From: Candidatus Thorarchaeota archaeon
Lineage (GTDB): Archaea; Asgardarchaeota; Thorarchaeia; Thorarchaeales; Thorarchaeaceae
Length of the DNA stretch: 61,579 nt
Direction: 5' to 3'
NCBI GenBank assembly: GCA_016839445.1
Contig: JAEOUG010000032.1
Location: 1-61,579 of the forward strand
Both the position numbers and the translations under genes were made by a program. Shown one piece after another: positions 27,086 through 35,310 of the stretch. Under the pieces are notes generated by a model. That model ran no database searches. It saw only the letters and a list, made by a program, of their open reading frames with translations, and had not been told where the DNA came from. Numbering within the stretch: the first letter of the stretch is position 1; the number at the start of each line of letters is the position of its first letter.

Positions 27086-27589
27086 TTGCCTAAGAGATCT
27101 CGTTGCCCACACTGTGACCGTCTCTTCCCTCGCGATGTGCTGGATGAGCACATCCTCAAGTGCAGACAGAAGGGCAGAAACCTCGATGTCACTGCGGGGA
27201 GCTTCAGGAGGCTAGTAGTGGATGGCAATAATGTCGCATACTACCTCTCAACCGACGGCAGACCCCAGGTCAAGAACCTGCTTCTCGCTCACAACAGCCT
27301 CATTAGCGCAGGATATCGGCCCATCTTCGTCATATCAGCGGCGTTGGTACACAACATAGATAGACCGCAAGACCTCCAGGCATTTTTGTCACAGGTGGAA
27401 TCAGTGAAGGCTGCACGAGGGACTGATGACGACTTGAAGATCATTCAGACCGCGCAGAAGCTCAACGCCGGTATCCTTTCGAATGACAGGTTCTTGAACT
27501 GGACAGACAAACATCCTTGGCTGAGTGATAGATTGCACAGATACAGGATGACGCCGTCGGGACTGATCCTGACGAGGATTCGCCGCTGA
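27086..27589 (+). CDS. Regnase (Zc3h12a)-like NYN/PIN ribonuclease with zinc finger
   Basis: About 167 residues. The first ~30 hold a C-x2-C-x11-H-x3-C finger (CPHCDRLF ... HILKC). The rest shows the Zc3h12a-like NYN nuclease pattern: VVDGNNVAYY (first acidic residue), RPIFVISAAL, ARGTDDDLKII (acidic cluster) and AGILSNDRFLNW. Four acidic residues for Mg2+-dependent RNA cleavage are thus in place. Two adjacent TTG codons (27083, 27086) are possible starts; AGGAGAG at 27071-27077 is at good distance from the second. It sits between the two permease paralogues, same strand. Confidence 0.75.
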   Translation: MPKRSRCPHCDRLFPRDVLDEHILKCRQKGRNLDVTAGSFRRLVVDGNNVAYYLSTDGRPQVKNLLLAHNSLISAGYRPIFVISAALVHNIDRPQDLQAFLSQVESVKAARGTDDDLKIIQTAQKLNAGILSNDRFLNWTDKHPWLSDRLHRYRMTPSGLILTRIRR

Positions 27590-27663
27590 TTTAGGATGCA
27601 ACAGCTACTAATATCGGGACCATCGACACATGACTATACAACGTCGGAAAGTGGTATGAATCA

Positions 27664-28986
27664 ATGCAGCAGCCCGTAGGCACCTTCATCATGCTTGTGT
27701 TCATTGGGACATACCTAGTCATCTCAAGCGAGAAAGTAAATCGGGCAGCCATGTCAATGACGGGAATGGGACTCGCGGGACTAGTCCTATGGATTGCACA
27801 CGGCGTTAACGACACACAAGGCGCCACATTCTCCCATCTTGTCGAGAGTATCGAGTGGGGAACCATTCTATTCATTGTGGCAATGATGGTCATTGTTTCA
27901 GTGGCGGGCAACTCCGGCATGTTCCAGTACATCGCGCTCACGTTGGCGCGGCCTACTGGCGGCAACACCCGAAGGCTGTTCACAGTCTTCATCGCATTCG
28001 TCTTTGTCATCTCCCTCGTCTTCGACACTACATCTACCATGCTTATCATGGGCCCTCTCACCATTGAGGTATGCAAGGCTCTTGAGGTGGACTTCAAACC
28101 CTTCCTCATCACGGAGGCCGTCACCGCCAATTTCGCGTCAATCCCCTCTATCGTGGGGGCTGTGCCAAACCTCGTCATCGCAGAGCAGACCATTGAGCTG
28201 GCTGGCCCGACCGGCTTCAATGCAGGACTACTGTTCATCACGCTCATGCCGCTCTCCTGCATTCTGCTCCTCGTCACACTGCCGATTACGCGTAGGCTCT
28301 TCTCAGAGCAAATGAAGGACAGCGAGGAGGACCTTGTCGATCAGGTCTTCGTACTTGCTCCGCACAAGATGATCAGGTCAAGAAACGACTTCTATCTATC
28401 ATTGGTGGCGGTACTGATTCTCGCACTCTCATTCACTTGGGGTCAGAGCTTTGGAGTGGAGCCAGCCTTGGTTGCCATAATTGTGGCCTTCCTGCTTCTT
28501 ATCATGACGAGAGAGAGAGTTGACAACATTCTAGCCCGGATCAATTGGAATACAATCTTCTTCCTGATCGGGATCTTCGGCCTAGTCGGTGCATTGGGAA
28601 TCGTTGGGTTCATTGATGACATTGGGGTGGCTGTGAACTCGATTGTGGCAGGCAACGTGGGAATAGCCGTGGGCTTTCTTGTGTGGGTTCCTGCATTGCT
28701 GTCAGCAGTCATAGACAACATCCCTGTTTCCGTGGTACTCGCCCCGATTGCAGCCAGCTTCGCCGCCTCCGCTCCTCTCGTCCCTGCCGTCCTCGTCTTT
28801 GCAGTGAATGTCGGCGGTTATGTACTGCCCATCGGTGCACCAGCAAACCTTGTAGCAATGGCACTAGCAGAGAACGAGCGTGATAGGATCAGCTTCGCCT
28901 CCTTTGCACGAGCCGCCACGCCGCTGGCGCTCCTGCACCTCGCCATCGGTACAGGCTGGCTGCTCCTCATGTCGTTGTTCTTCTGA
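27664..28986 (+). CDS. ArsB/NhaD-type ion permease (second paralogue)
   Basis: 440 residues, alignable by eye over its whole length with the permease at 25462-26883: FIGTYLVISSEKVNRAAMS, SMFQYIA-type segment, FDTTSTMLIMGPLTIEVCKAL, SIPSIVGAVPNLVIA, VIDNIPVSVVLAPIA. It lacks the first membrane helix of its paralogue: the frame is closed by a stop at 27631, so no longer N-terminus exists. The pair probably arose by duplication; the RNase gene separates them. Substrate unknown. Confidence 0.82.
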   Translation: MQQPVGTFIMLVFIGTYLVISSEKVNRAAMSMTGMGLAGLVLWIAHGVNDTQGATFSHLVESIEWGTILFIVAMMVIVSVAGNSGMFQYIALTLARPTGGNTRRLFTVFIAFVFVISLVFDTTSTMLIMGPLTIEVCKALEVDFKPFLITEAVTANFASIPSIVGAVPNLVIAEQTIELAGPTGFNAGLLFITLMPLSCILLLVTLPITRRLFSEQMKDSEEDLVDQVFVLAPHKMIRSRNDFYLSLVAVLILALSFTWGQSFGVEPALVAIIVAFLLLIMTRERVDNILARINWNTIFFLIGIFGLVGALGIVGFIDDIGVAVNSIVAGNVGIAVGFLVWVPALLSAVIDNIPVSVVLAPIAASFAASAPLVPAVLVFAVNVGGYVLPIGAPANLVAMALAENERDRISFASFARAATPLALLHLAIGTGWLLLMSLFF

Positions 28987-29064
28987 CATCAGCTCCTTCG
29001 AAAGTGTTAAAGCAAGACACGAATTCGTGGCCGAAAGCAGACCAGATGCAGCCGGTGATTGACA

Positions 29065-30837
29065 ATGAAGATTGATGAACTACGGAAGCTGTATATCGAG
29101 TTCTTCCGCCAGAAGAAGCACGCAGTCATTCCGTCAGCGTCACTTATCCCTGAGAATGACCCGACAGTTCTCTTCACCACCGCCGGTATGCATCCTCTGG
29201 TTCCCTTCCTGCTAGGACAGCCACATCCACAGGGAAAGCGACTGGTGAATTGCCAGAAGTGCATAAGGACCACCGACATAGATGATGTAGGTGATGCGAC
29301 ACACCTTACCTTCTTTGAGATGCTTGGCAACTGGAGCTTGGGCGACTATTGGAAGAAGGAAGCGGTTCAGTGGAGCTACGAGTTCCTTACGTCTAAGAAA
29401 TGGCTAGGCTTCAATCCCGAGAAGCTCTCAATCACCGTGTTTGAGGGAGATGATGATGCGCCACGTGATGAGGAATCGGTGAAGCTCTGGCGAGAAGTAG
29501 GAATACCAGAAGAGCGGATATTCTACTTGCCGAAAGAGGACAACTGGTGGGGCCCGGCTGGCGCGACAGGCCCCTGTGGCCCATGCACTGAGATGTTCAT
29601 CGAGGTGGAAGATGTGCCAGCATGTGGCCCGAACTGCAGACCTGGTTGCGAGTGCGGACACTACTTCGAGGTCTGGAACGATGTCTTCATGATGTACTAC
29701 AAGCATGAGGACGGGTCCTACACTCCTCTTGATCAGAGGAATGTCGACACTGGGATGGGCGTTGAGAGAACGGCAGCCAGACTTCAGGGAGTACCCACAG
29801 TATACCACACTGAGGCATATGTGCCCCTGATTGAGAAGATCCGAGAGCTTGCCGGAAGAGAACTCACTGAAAGCGATGATGCATTCATCAAAATCATCGC
29901 AGACCATGTGAAGTCGGCAGTAATGATCATGGCCGATGACCGACGGATAGCACCATCGAACGTTGAACAGGGATATATTGTCCGCAGACTCCTGAGAAAG
30001 GCAATCCACAGCGCAGACCGTCTTGAGATTGGCTCAGGCTTCATGGAGACTCTAACAGAGACTGTAATTGAGATGTACAAGCACATCTACGACGAAGTCG
30101 AGAGAAACAGAGACTTCGTAATGGAGAATCTGACTCTTGAGGAGAAGAAGTTCAGACGGACTCTGAGGAAGGCACTCGGGAAGTTCGAGCGCATCTACAG
30201 CGAGAACAGCACTATCACTGGTATTGATGCATTCCTGCTCTTCACTAGTTTCGGATTGCCATTAGAGATGACAAAGGAGCTTGCTGAGGAGAAAGGGATC
30301 ACAATCAACATGGATGAGTTCAGAAGGCAGTTTGAGGAGCACCGAGAGATCTCACGCACCGCGACCGAGGGCAAATTCAAGGGAGGTCTCGCAGATCACA
30401 GTGAGGAAATCACCAAGCTTCACACAGCAACTCACCTCCTTCAGGCTGCGCTAAGGAAGGTGCTTGGAGAGAGCGTCCGGCAAAACGGCAGTAACATCAC
30501 CAAGGACAGACTTAGATTCGATTTCACGTTCCCCCGAAAGCTGACTGATGACGAGAAGAAGCAGGTAGAAGACCTCATCAATGACGTCATTGAGAGGGAC
30601 CTTGAGGTCCAGCATACCTCAATGCCATACGAGGAGGCCATTAAGAAGGGAGCTCTGGCTTTCTTCAAGGAGAACTACGGTGACGAAGTTTCTGTCTACT
30701 GGATCGACGACTTCAGCATCGAACTCTGCGGAGGACCTCACGTCGAGAGAACTGGCATCCTCAAAGAATTCAGGATAGGCAAACAGGAGAAGATCGGAGC
30801 CGGTCTTATCAGAATTAAGGGCATTCTCGTGAATTGA
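29065..30837 (+). CDS. alaS: Alanyl-tRNA synthetase, short bacterial-type form
   Basis: 590 residues. Order: aminoacylation domain starting KIDELRKLYIEFFRQKKHAV and FEMLGNWSLGDYWKKE, helical tRNA-binding region (VRRLLRKAIHSADRL), then editing domain with HTATH and CGGPHV zinc/catalytic residues, where the chain ends. The usual 850-900-residue enzyme also carries an oligomerisation helix and C-Ala domain; these are absent. The N-terminus follows the bacterial pattern, not the archaeal one with its N-terminal zinc ribbon. An extra cysteine loop CGPNCRPGCECGH may hold zinc. ATG at 29065 preferred over TTG at 29059. Horizontal origin is inferred. Confidence 0.92.
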   Translation: MKIDELRKLYIEFFRQKKHAVIPSASLIPENDPTVLFTTAGMHPLVPFLLGQPHPQGKRLVNCQKCIRTTDIDDVGDATHLTFFEMLGNWSLGDYWKKEAVQWSYEFLTSKKWLGFNPEKLSITVFEGDDDAPRDEESVKLWREVGIPEERIFYLPKEDNWWGPAGATGPCGPCTEMFIEVEDVPACGPNCRPGCECGHYFEVWNDVFMMYYKHEDGSYTPLDQRNVDTGMGVERTAARLQGVPTVYHTEAYVPLIEKIRELAGRELTESDDAFIKIIADHVKSAVMIMADDRRIAPSNVEQGYIVRRLLRKAIHSADRLEIGSGFMETLTETVIEMYKHIYDEVERNRDFVMENLTLEEKKFRRTLRKALGKFERIYSENSTITGIDAFLLFTSFGLPLEMTKELAEEKGITINMDEFRRQFEEHREISRTATEGKFKGGLADHSEEITKLHTATHLLQAALRKVLGESVRQNGSNITKDRLRFDFTFPRKLTDDEKKQVEDLINDVIERDLEVQHTSMPYEEAIKKGALAFFKENYGDEVSVYWIDDFSIELCGGPHVERTGILKEFRIGKQEKIGAGLIRIKGILVN

Positions 30838-30935
30838 CGACTTCGCAAGGTCTATCAAGGGCACTGTCAATGTAGGTCTATATCGCCGACCCAGATGCGC
30901 GGTCGATGACTACGACAATCGTGAGGATTTGCACA

Positions 30936-31598
30936 ATGGGAACGTTCTCAAAGATATTCGGCTTGGGAGACAAGAGCCTACAGGAGCAATCTGACGAGCT
31001 CCTGCTGAAGCTCGGCAAACTACTGCAATCAGCCAGCGCCAAGCTGAGGGTTGCCATCAAGGATTGGGCGAAGGGGGAGGATGACAACCTGAAAGAGCTG
31101 AGCTCCGAGATTATTGAAATTGAGAGAGAAGCAGACAGAGTGAAGGACGAGCTCTTCGAGAAAATATTCTCCAAGAAGGCCTATTTGCCGCAGCAGACTC
31201 AGGATAGACACCAGCTTGTCGTCAGGATGGATAGCATCATCGATGCCACCGAGGACGCGGTGAGGCTGATTGTGATTGCCCGAAAGATTCGGCCTCCTGG
31301 GAAGATGACCGACCTCGCAAAGTGCACCTGGATCTGCACAGACCTCCTCCAAGATGCCATCAAGTATCTGTTCGATAACTTCGAGCGAGCTGTCGACATC
31401 TCATTCAAGATTGACAAGGTCCGTGAAGAAGCTCGCGACTACCAGTTCGATCTAGTCGAGGAACTGCTCTACAATGATGACTACAATGCTGAGGAGAACC
31501 ATCTCCTTCACTACATTAGCCGCATGATTCTACAGGTCGCACTGCGTGCAGAGGACACTGGTGACTTCATCAGGACTCTGGCAATCAAGTACTCCTAG
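30936..31598 (+). CDS. DUF47/PhoU-like phosphate transport regulator
   Basis: 220 residues, all helical, typical TIGR00153/DUF47 protein. Seen: an N-terminal MGTFSKIFG, EIIEIEREADRVKDELFEKI with the (E/D)xxxD metal-cluster pattern, and a second copy DKVREEARDYQFDLVEEL in the C-terminal half. Family members bind Fe or Zn clusters and pair with PiT transporters. The PiT gene follows after 18 bp, an arrangement known in many bacteria and archaea. GAGG lies before the ATG at 30936; upstream GTG/ATG codons are less likely. Confidence 0.88.
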   Translation: MGTFSKIFGLGDKSLQEQSDELLLKLGKLLQSASAKLRVAIKDWAKGEDDNLKELSSEIIEIEREADRVKDELFEKIFSKKAYLPQQTQDRHQLVVRMDSIIDATEDAVRLIVIARKIRPPGKMTDLAKCTWICTDLLQDAIKYLFDNFERAVDISFKIDKVREEARDYQFDLVEELLYNDDYNAEENHLLHYISRMILQVALRAEDTGDFIRTLAIKYS

Positions 31599-31616
31599 CC
31601 GCGGGTGAAACACATA

Positions 31617-32651
31617 ATGGCAGCGGACCTCCTCATACTAGGCAGCCTCCTCGTCATCGGGTTTGTTGTGGCCTTTTCAATCGGCGGCAACGACGAGGCC
31701 ATGGCGCCAGCGGTAGGGGCAGGAGTATTCACAATCAGAGCAGCCGTTCTAATAGGAGGCGCCATCACAATCTTCGGAGCCGTGTTTCTTGGCAGCAATG
31801 TCTCGGAGAAGGTTGGGTCTGAGCTAGTAGGAGGCGCCGCATTGACAACAGGTATGATCTTCGCCATTCTCATCTCCATGGCCATATGGCTGCTCGTTGC
31901 GTCCGTCACCAAAGGCCTACCAATAAGCACGACCCAGTGCATTGTTGGTTCTGTAATTGGGGTGGCGATTTCAGCTCCCTTCTTCGGCTACTCGGAATGG
32001 GGGTTCAACCAAGTTGACTGGTACGTGGTCTTCGAGATATTTGCGGGGTGGATACTCTCCCCAATCATCGGATTCCTAATCAGCGCAGGGATGTTCGCGG
32101 CAGTAAGAAGAGTGCAAGAACGCGCGAGAGGCCTGGCAGACCTTGAACGCCAGGAGCGTCTCGCGTCATATGGCCTCGCAATCTTCCTCATCCTGACCTC
32201 AATGAGTAGAGGCGGAAACGATGTCGCGAATGCAGTCTCGCCTCTCGTCAATCAGGAAGCATTCTCAGGGACCATAATGTTTGGACCATTGGCGATTCCA
32301 GCCTTGGTCATACCCCTGCTCGTGGGTGGTGTTGGGATGGCACTAGGACTCATTGTTGTCGGTAGGAAGGTGATAAGGACTCTGGCAACAGAGGTTGTCA
32401 CACTCTCGCCATCCTCCGCGCTCTCAGCGAGTGTGTCAGTATTCTTGGTGATGTTCTTTGGAACCCTACTAGGATTGCCATTGAGCGGCACACACGTACT
32501 TGTTGCTGGGCTGATAGCAGTGGGCTGGGTGGCCAATGCCCCAGTTCAGATGAAACAGGTAAGAGAGATCATCATCTCCTGGATTATCACCATCCCGATA
32601 GCAGGCGCACTCGGCGTAGGTGTCTTCGCACTCATCCACGGGTTCTTCTAG
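31617..32651 (+). CDS. PiT family inorganic phosphate transporter
   Basis: 344 residues with about ten membrane helices. The duplicated PiT signature is complete: FSIGGNDEAMAPAVGAGVFT near the N-terminus and SRGGNDVANAVSPL in the second half, plus LPISTTQCIVGSVIG and LPLSGTHVLVAG. It imports phosphate (as metal-phosphate) with H+ or Na+. Its role is supported by the DUF47 gene directly upstream. ATG at 31617 follows GGGTG by 9 nt; GTG at 31605 is an alternative. Confidence 0.92.
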   Translation: MAADLLILGSLLVIGFVVAFSIGGNDEAMAPAVGAGVFTIRAAVLIGGAITIFGAVFLGSNVSEKVGSELVGGAALTTGMIFAILISMAIWLLVASVTKGLPISTTQCIVGSVIGVAISAPFFGYSEWGFNQVDWYVVFEIFAGWILSPIIGFLISAGMFAAVRRVQERARGLADLERQERLASYGLAIFLILTSMSRGGNDVANAVSPLVNQEAFSGTIMFGPLAIPALVIPLLVGGVGMALGLIVVGRKVIRTLATEVVTLSPSSALSASVSVFLVMFFGTLLGLPLSGTHVLVAGLIAVGWVANAPVQMKQVREIIISWIITIPIAGALGVGVFALIHGFF

Positions 32652-32687
32652 CGGGCCCATTCATGTAGGATCTCATGAGCGCGTTGG

Positions 32688-32721
32688 AGGAAGGAGGGCA
32701 GACCTAGTGCCCTCTCTTCCT
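32688..32721. terminator. Shared hairpin between convergent genes
   Basis: AGGAAGGAGGGC (32688-32699) can pair with GCCCTCTCTTCCT (32709-32721) with a single bulge and a 9-nt loop. It lies between the stop codons of the PiT gene and the convergent membrane-protein gene, so could end transcripts from both sides. No clear T-run follows. Confidence 0.45.
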
Positions 32722-32728
32722 GCAGGCC

Positions 32729-34006
32729 CTAGTCATAGCCAAGAGCTGGGACTCTAGATAGGAAGTTCATGAAGTATCCTATCAGAACTGATACTACCAA
32801 GCCGGCAGTCGTAGTCAGTGCTACAGTGACAATGTCAGGTGTCGCTCCACCAATGAGCTGCATCCATGACCAGTATGTTCCAGCCAGGGACATCCCTGAG
32901 AAGGCCACCTTCTTGAGGGGGACCTTCACGCTCTTTGTCTGGAGTGCTCCCATATCAACCAGAGCTGCGGCTAGTGCCCCCGCCTTGTCCGGCTTCAGAC
33001 GGAGCTTCTTGCCCAGTTGGCCAACGGTTACCTTTGCCTTTGGTCGAATGACTTTCAGCGCCTTGGGGGCATAGTCTGCTATATCCTCAGAGAAGTAGCT
33101 CATGGCAGCAGCCGAATCAATCCCACACTTGTGGCATGTCGGAGCTTCCTTCTTCCACTTCTTTCCGCACTTCGGGCATTTCGTCCCATCCCAACCGTGT
33201 TTGGCGGCTTCACTGACGCGTCTGATCAGCTCGTCACGATCTACCGTTTCAGCACCTTTCTTGGGCTTGCGCCGCAATACGGCAGCAGTCGGGAGTATGC
33301 CGACATCGGAGCCACGTGTTGCTCCTCTCATCTTCCTTGCCGCGAAGATGCCACGCTGGAACTCATCCAGAGCGAGTATTAGGGAGAAGATAGACATAGC
33401 CGTAAACCCAGCCGTCACGAGACCAGTGACTGATACAATAGCCGCAAGCCCCTCGCCCCCTACCCTAAGCACGAAGTTCTCTGAAACGGTCTTGTTCAGG
33501 GTGGGATGCGTAGTGTTGGCGTACAGGAAGCTGAACCGACCTGTGATTGTGCCCGATATGTATGGAAGACCGTTGAACGAAAGCGCACTGCCAATCGGCA
33601 ATGATGTGTTAAGAATAGTCGATGTTGTGGAGTCGGGTATTACACCAAGTCCACTCATATCAAAGACCTGGAGCGGCACAATAGCGATGCCGAGATAAGA
33701 CATCGAAAAGCTGCCTTCGTATATCGTGAGGTCCGTGCCTGTTTCAATCGTCAACTCCAATGTCAATGGAGCGCTGAGATTGAACGGTACTGGATGAGAT
33801 GCATTTACTCCATGGGCGTTGATCCCATTGACCTCAAGTAGGAAGCCGAGATTGTCATCTCCGCTCCAACCAGGAGGTGGGGCTGCATCGGTTGGAACCA
33901 GCAGTGCCGACCAGAGGATGCATGTCAACGTGAACACAAAGACGAGATGTGGTAGCGTCCTTCGCAACTCGTAGTCCTCCTTAGAACTCGCGTTTCGCAA
34001 CTCCAT
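32729..34006 (-). CDS. Membrane protein with ectodomain, cytosolic zinc ribbon and HTH-like segment
   Basis: 425 residues. Order: N-terminal hydrophobic helix/signal (~18-37), an extracellular Ser/Thr-rich beta domain with several N-x-S/T sites (~45-185), a membrane helix near 190-215, a cytosolic part with one zinc ribbon CPKCG ... CHKCG (~284-302), a helical stretch KVTVGQLGKKLRLKPDKAG that resembles a winged-helix entry, and two C-terminal membrane helices. I do not recognise a family. A membrane-bound sensor is conceivable but not shown. Confidence 0.6.
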   Translation of the reverse strand: MELRNASSKEDYELRRTLPHLVFVFTLTCILWSALLVPTDAAPPPGWSGDDNLGFLLEVNGINAHGVNASHPVPFNLSAPLTLELTIETGTDLTIYEGSFSMSYLGIAIVPLQVFDMSGLGVIPDSTTSTILNTSLPIGSALSFNGLPYISGTITGRFSFLYANTTHPTLNKTVSENFVLRVGGEGLAAIVSVTGLVTAGFTAMSIFSLILALDEFQRGIFAARKMRGATRGSDVGILPTAAVLRRKPKKGAETVDRDELIRRVSEAAKHGWDGTKCPKCGKKWKKEAPTCHKCGIDSAAAMSYFSEDIADYAPKALKVIRPKAKVTVGQLGKKLRLKPDKAGALAAALVDMGALQTKSVKVPLKKVAFSGMSLAGTYWSWMQLIGGATPDIVTVALTTTAGLVVSVLIGYFMNFLSRVPALGYD

Positions 34007-34050
34007 GGAGAGAGTGCCTTTAACTGTTGTTGGGCCACCTTGTGTATCTG

Positions 34051-34419
34051 CTAACCGCCACCGCCAAGAGCCTCCTCAAGCTGACGGTCGAACTCCTCAT
34101 CTTCAGCTTCGGGATCGAACACAATATGACGCTTCTTCTTTGGCTCCTTGGTTGGAGCCCAATTCGAGAAGGCACCCATGATATATCCACCCAAGAAGGA
34201 TGATATGACGAAGATTATCTCGACGGTCGATATCTCCATGTACACGCCCAGTATGAGTGAGATGATGATGCCCCCCATGAAGCTGGAAATGACACCAAGA
34301 CAGGCCCGGTCTACAGGACGAAAAGTCCTCGCGCCTCCGAAGACATAGCCAAGCAGCATACCGAGTAGAATCCCCGGTAGGCCAATGAGGGCAAGGTCCA
34401 GACTCGGCGCGGCCTGCAA
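34051..34419 (-). CDS. Small three-helix membrane protein
   Basis: About 122 residues. Three hydrophobic helices with glycine-rich faces (GILLGMLLGYVFGG, SFMGGIIISLILGVYM, IIFVISSFLGGYIMG) and a charged cytosolic tail with DPEAEDEEFDRQLEEAL. The start is probably the TTG at 34419, which has AGGAGG about 7 nt upstream; a TTG at 34437 lies upstream of that site. Function unknown. It follows the nitroreductase gene by ~80 bp and precedes the zinc-ribbon membrane protein on the same strand. Confidence 0.6.
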   Translation of the reverse strand: MQAAPSLDLALIGLPGILLGMLLGYVFGGARTFRPVDRACLGVISSFMGGIIISLILGVYMEISTVEIIFVISSFLGGYIMGAFSNWAPTKEPKKKRHIVFDPEAEDEEFDRQLEEALGGGG

Positions 34420-34497
34420 ACTTCTTCCTCCTCGCAAATACTAACGAGGACTCTTGCGGATTAACTCTTTCGAATAGCGAGACCGACCAGATGTTAG

Positions 34498-35058
34498 TCA
34501 CCATTTGTCCCAATGGACTACTTCATCAAATGGCCTGCGGGTTCTTGGCTTCTGCTCCTTTTCTCTGGTACGCTCGTCGAGATTCTCTATCTCTCCTTCA
34601 TATCCAAAGAAGACTACAGTGACAATACGATACTCGTCAGGAATACCAAAGTCCTGTTTCAACTTCTCCTCGTCCCATCCAGCGGTAGGATGACCAAGCA
34701 ACCCGAGGTGGACTGCCTGCAAGAGCATGTTTTCCACGGCCAATCCGACATCCATTGTGAAGTACGGGAGCCCATGGGACCCACAACCACCATCTTCCTT
34801 GGCGGCCACGAGAACCATGATGGGAGCAGTCTTTCCCCAAGCATTTCCCTTTGAGAGTGCATCGTGGGCTTTCCTAAGGGCGTCGGTGTCCTTGAGAACA
34901 ACGAAGTTCCAGGCCTGTGTGTTAGCACATGACGGCGCCCAGCGACCAGCCTCAAGAATAGATTCAAGCATCTTGTCCGGAATGGGTCTGCTATCGAATG
35001 CCCGCCCACTCCTTCTCTTCAGTATCTCATCAAGGATCAATTCTTCAGTCCCCCACAT
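34498..35058 (-). CDS. Nitroreductase family FMN oxidoreductase
   Basis: 186 residues. Typical features: ILDEILKRRSGRAFDSRPIP, ILEAGRWAPSCANTQAWNF (FMN phosphate-binding arginine and serine region), DVGLAVENMLLQAVHLGLLG and HPTAGWDEEKL. The family uses FMN and NAD(P)H to reduce nitro compounds, quinones or specialised substrates. I place the start at ATG 35058, just downstream of a separate 54-codon zinc-protein gene; codons upstream in this frame overlap that gene and look random. Confidence 0.85.
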   Translation of the reverse strand: MWGTEELILDEILKRRSGRAFDSRPIPDKMLESILEAGRWAPSCANTQAWNFVVLKDTDALRKAHDALSKGNAWGKTAPIMVLVAAKEDGGCGSHGLPYFTMDVGLAVENMLLQAVHLGLLGHPTAGWDEEKLKQDFGIPDEYRIVTVVFFGYEGEIENLDERTREKEQKPRTRRPFDEVVHWDKW

Positions 35059-35071
35059 GGACTGCTGGAGA

Positions 35072-35236
35072 TCACTTAATCTCCATCGCTGTGCCACAGT
35101 GCTCCGGGACATCCTGATGTCCACAAGCGGCACCCATCCAGCATACCAGCTGGTCACCTTCAATATGCATCTCTCTTCCACAGTGTACGGGAACAGACAC
35201 TTCTGCCCCACACTTCGGACATACTAGCTTACTCAT
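35072..35236 (-). CDS. 54-residue zinc-binding protein upstream of nitroreductase
   Basis: An ATG at 35236 opens a 54-codon frame ending at TGA 35072-35074. The product begins MSKLVCPKCGAEV and contains VHCGREM, LVCWMGAACGHQ and EHCGTAME, i.e. seven cysteines in CxxC- and HCG-type positions, the look of a compact rubredoxin/zinc-ribbon-like protein. It ends 13 nt before the nitroreductase ATG, so the two are probably one transcript. It could be an electron-transfer or zinc protein for the nitroreductase; this is inference. Overlapping codons in another frame are discounted because of the dense cysteine pattern here. Confidence 0.75.
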   Translation of the reverse strand: MSKLVCPKCGAEVSVPVHCGREMHIEGDQLVCWMGAACGHQDVPEHCGTAMEIK

Positions 35237-35310
35237 AGTCGTTCATCTCAGATGTATTCACAATAGTTAATAACATGCTACTGATTTAAGTTCTTCGAAA
35301 GGAATCATCC

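Noticed and set aside
35059..35211. 51-codon N-terminal extension of the nitroreductase
   Set aside because: It overlaps a short gene in another frame with a dense cysteine pattern, and normal nitroreductases start near ATG 35058.
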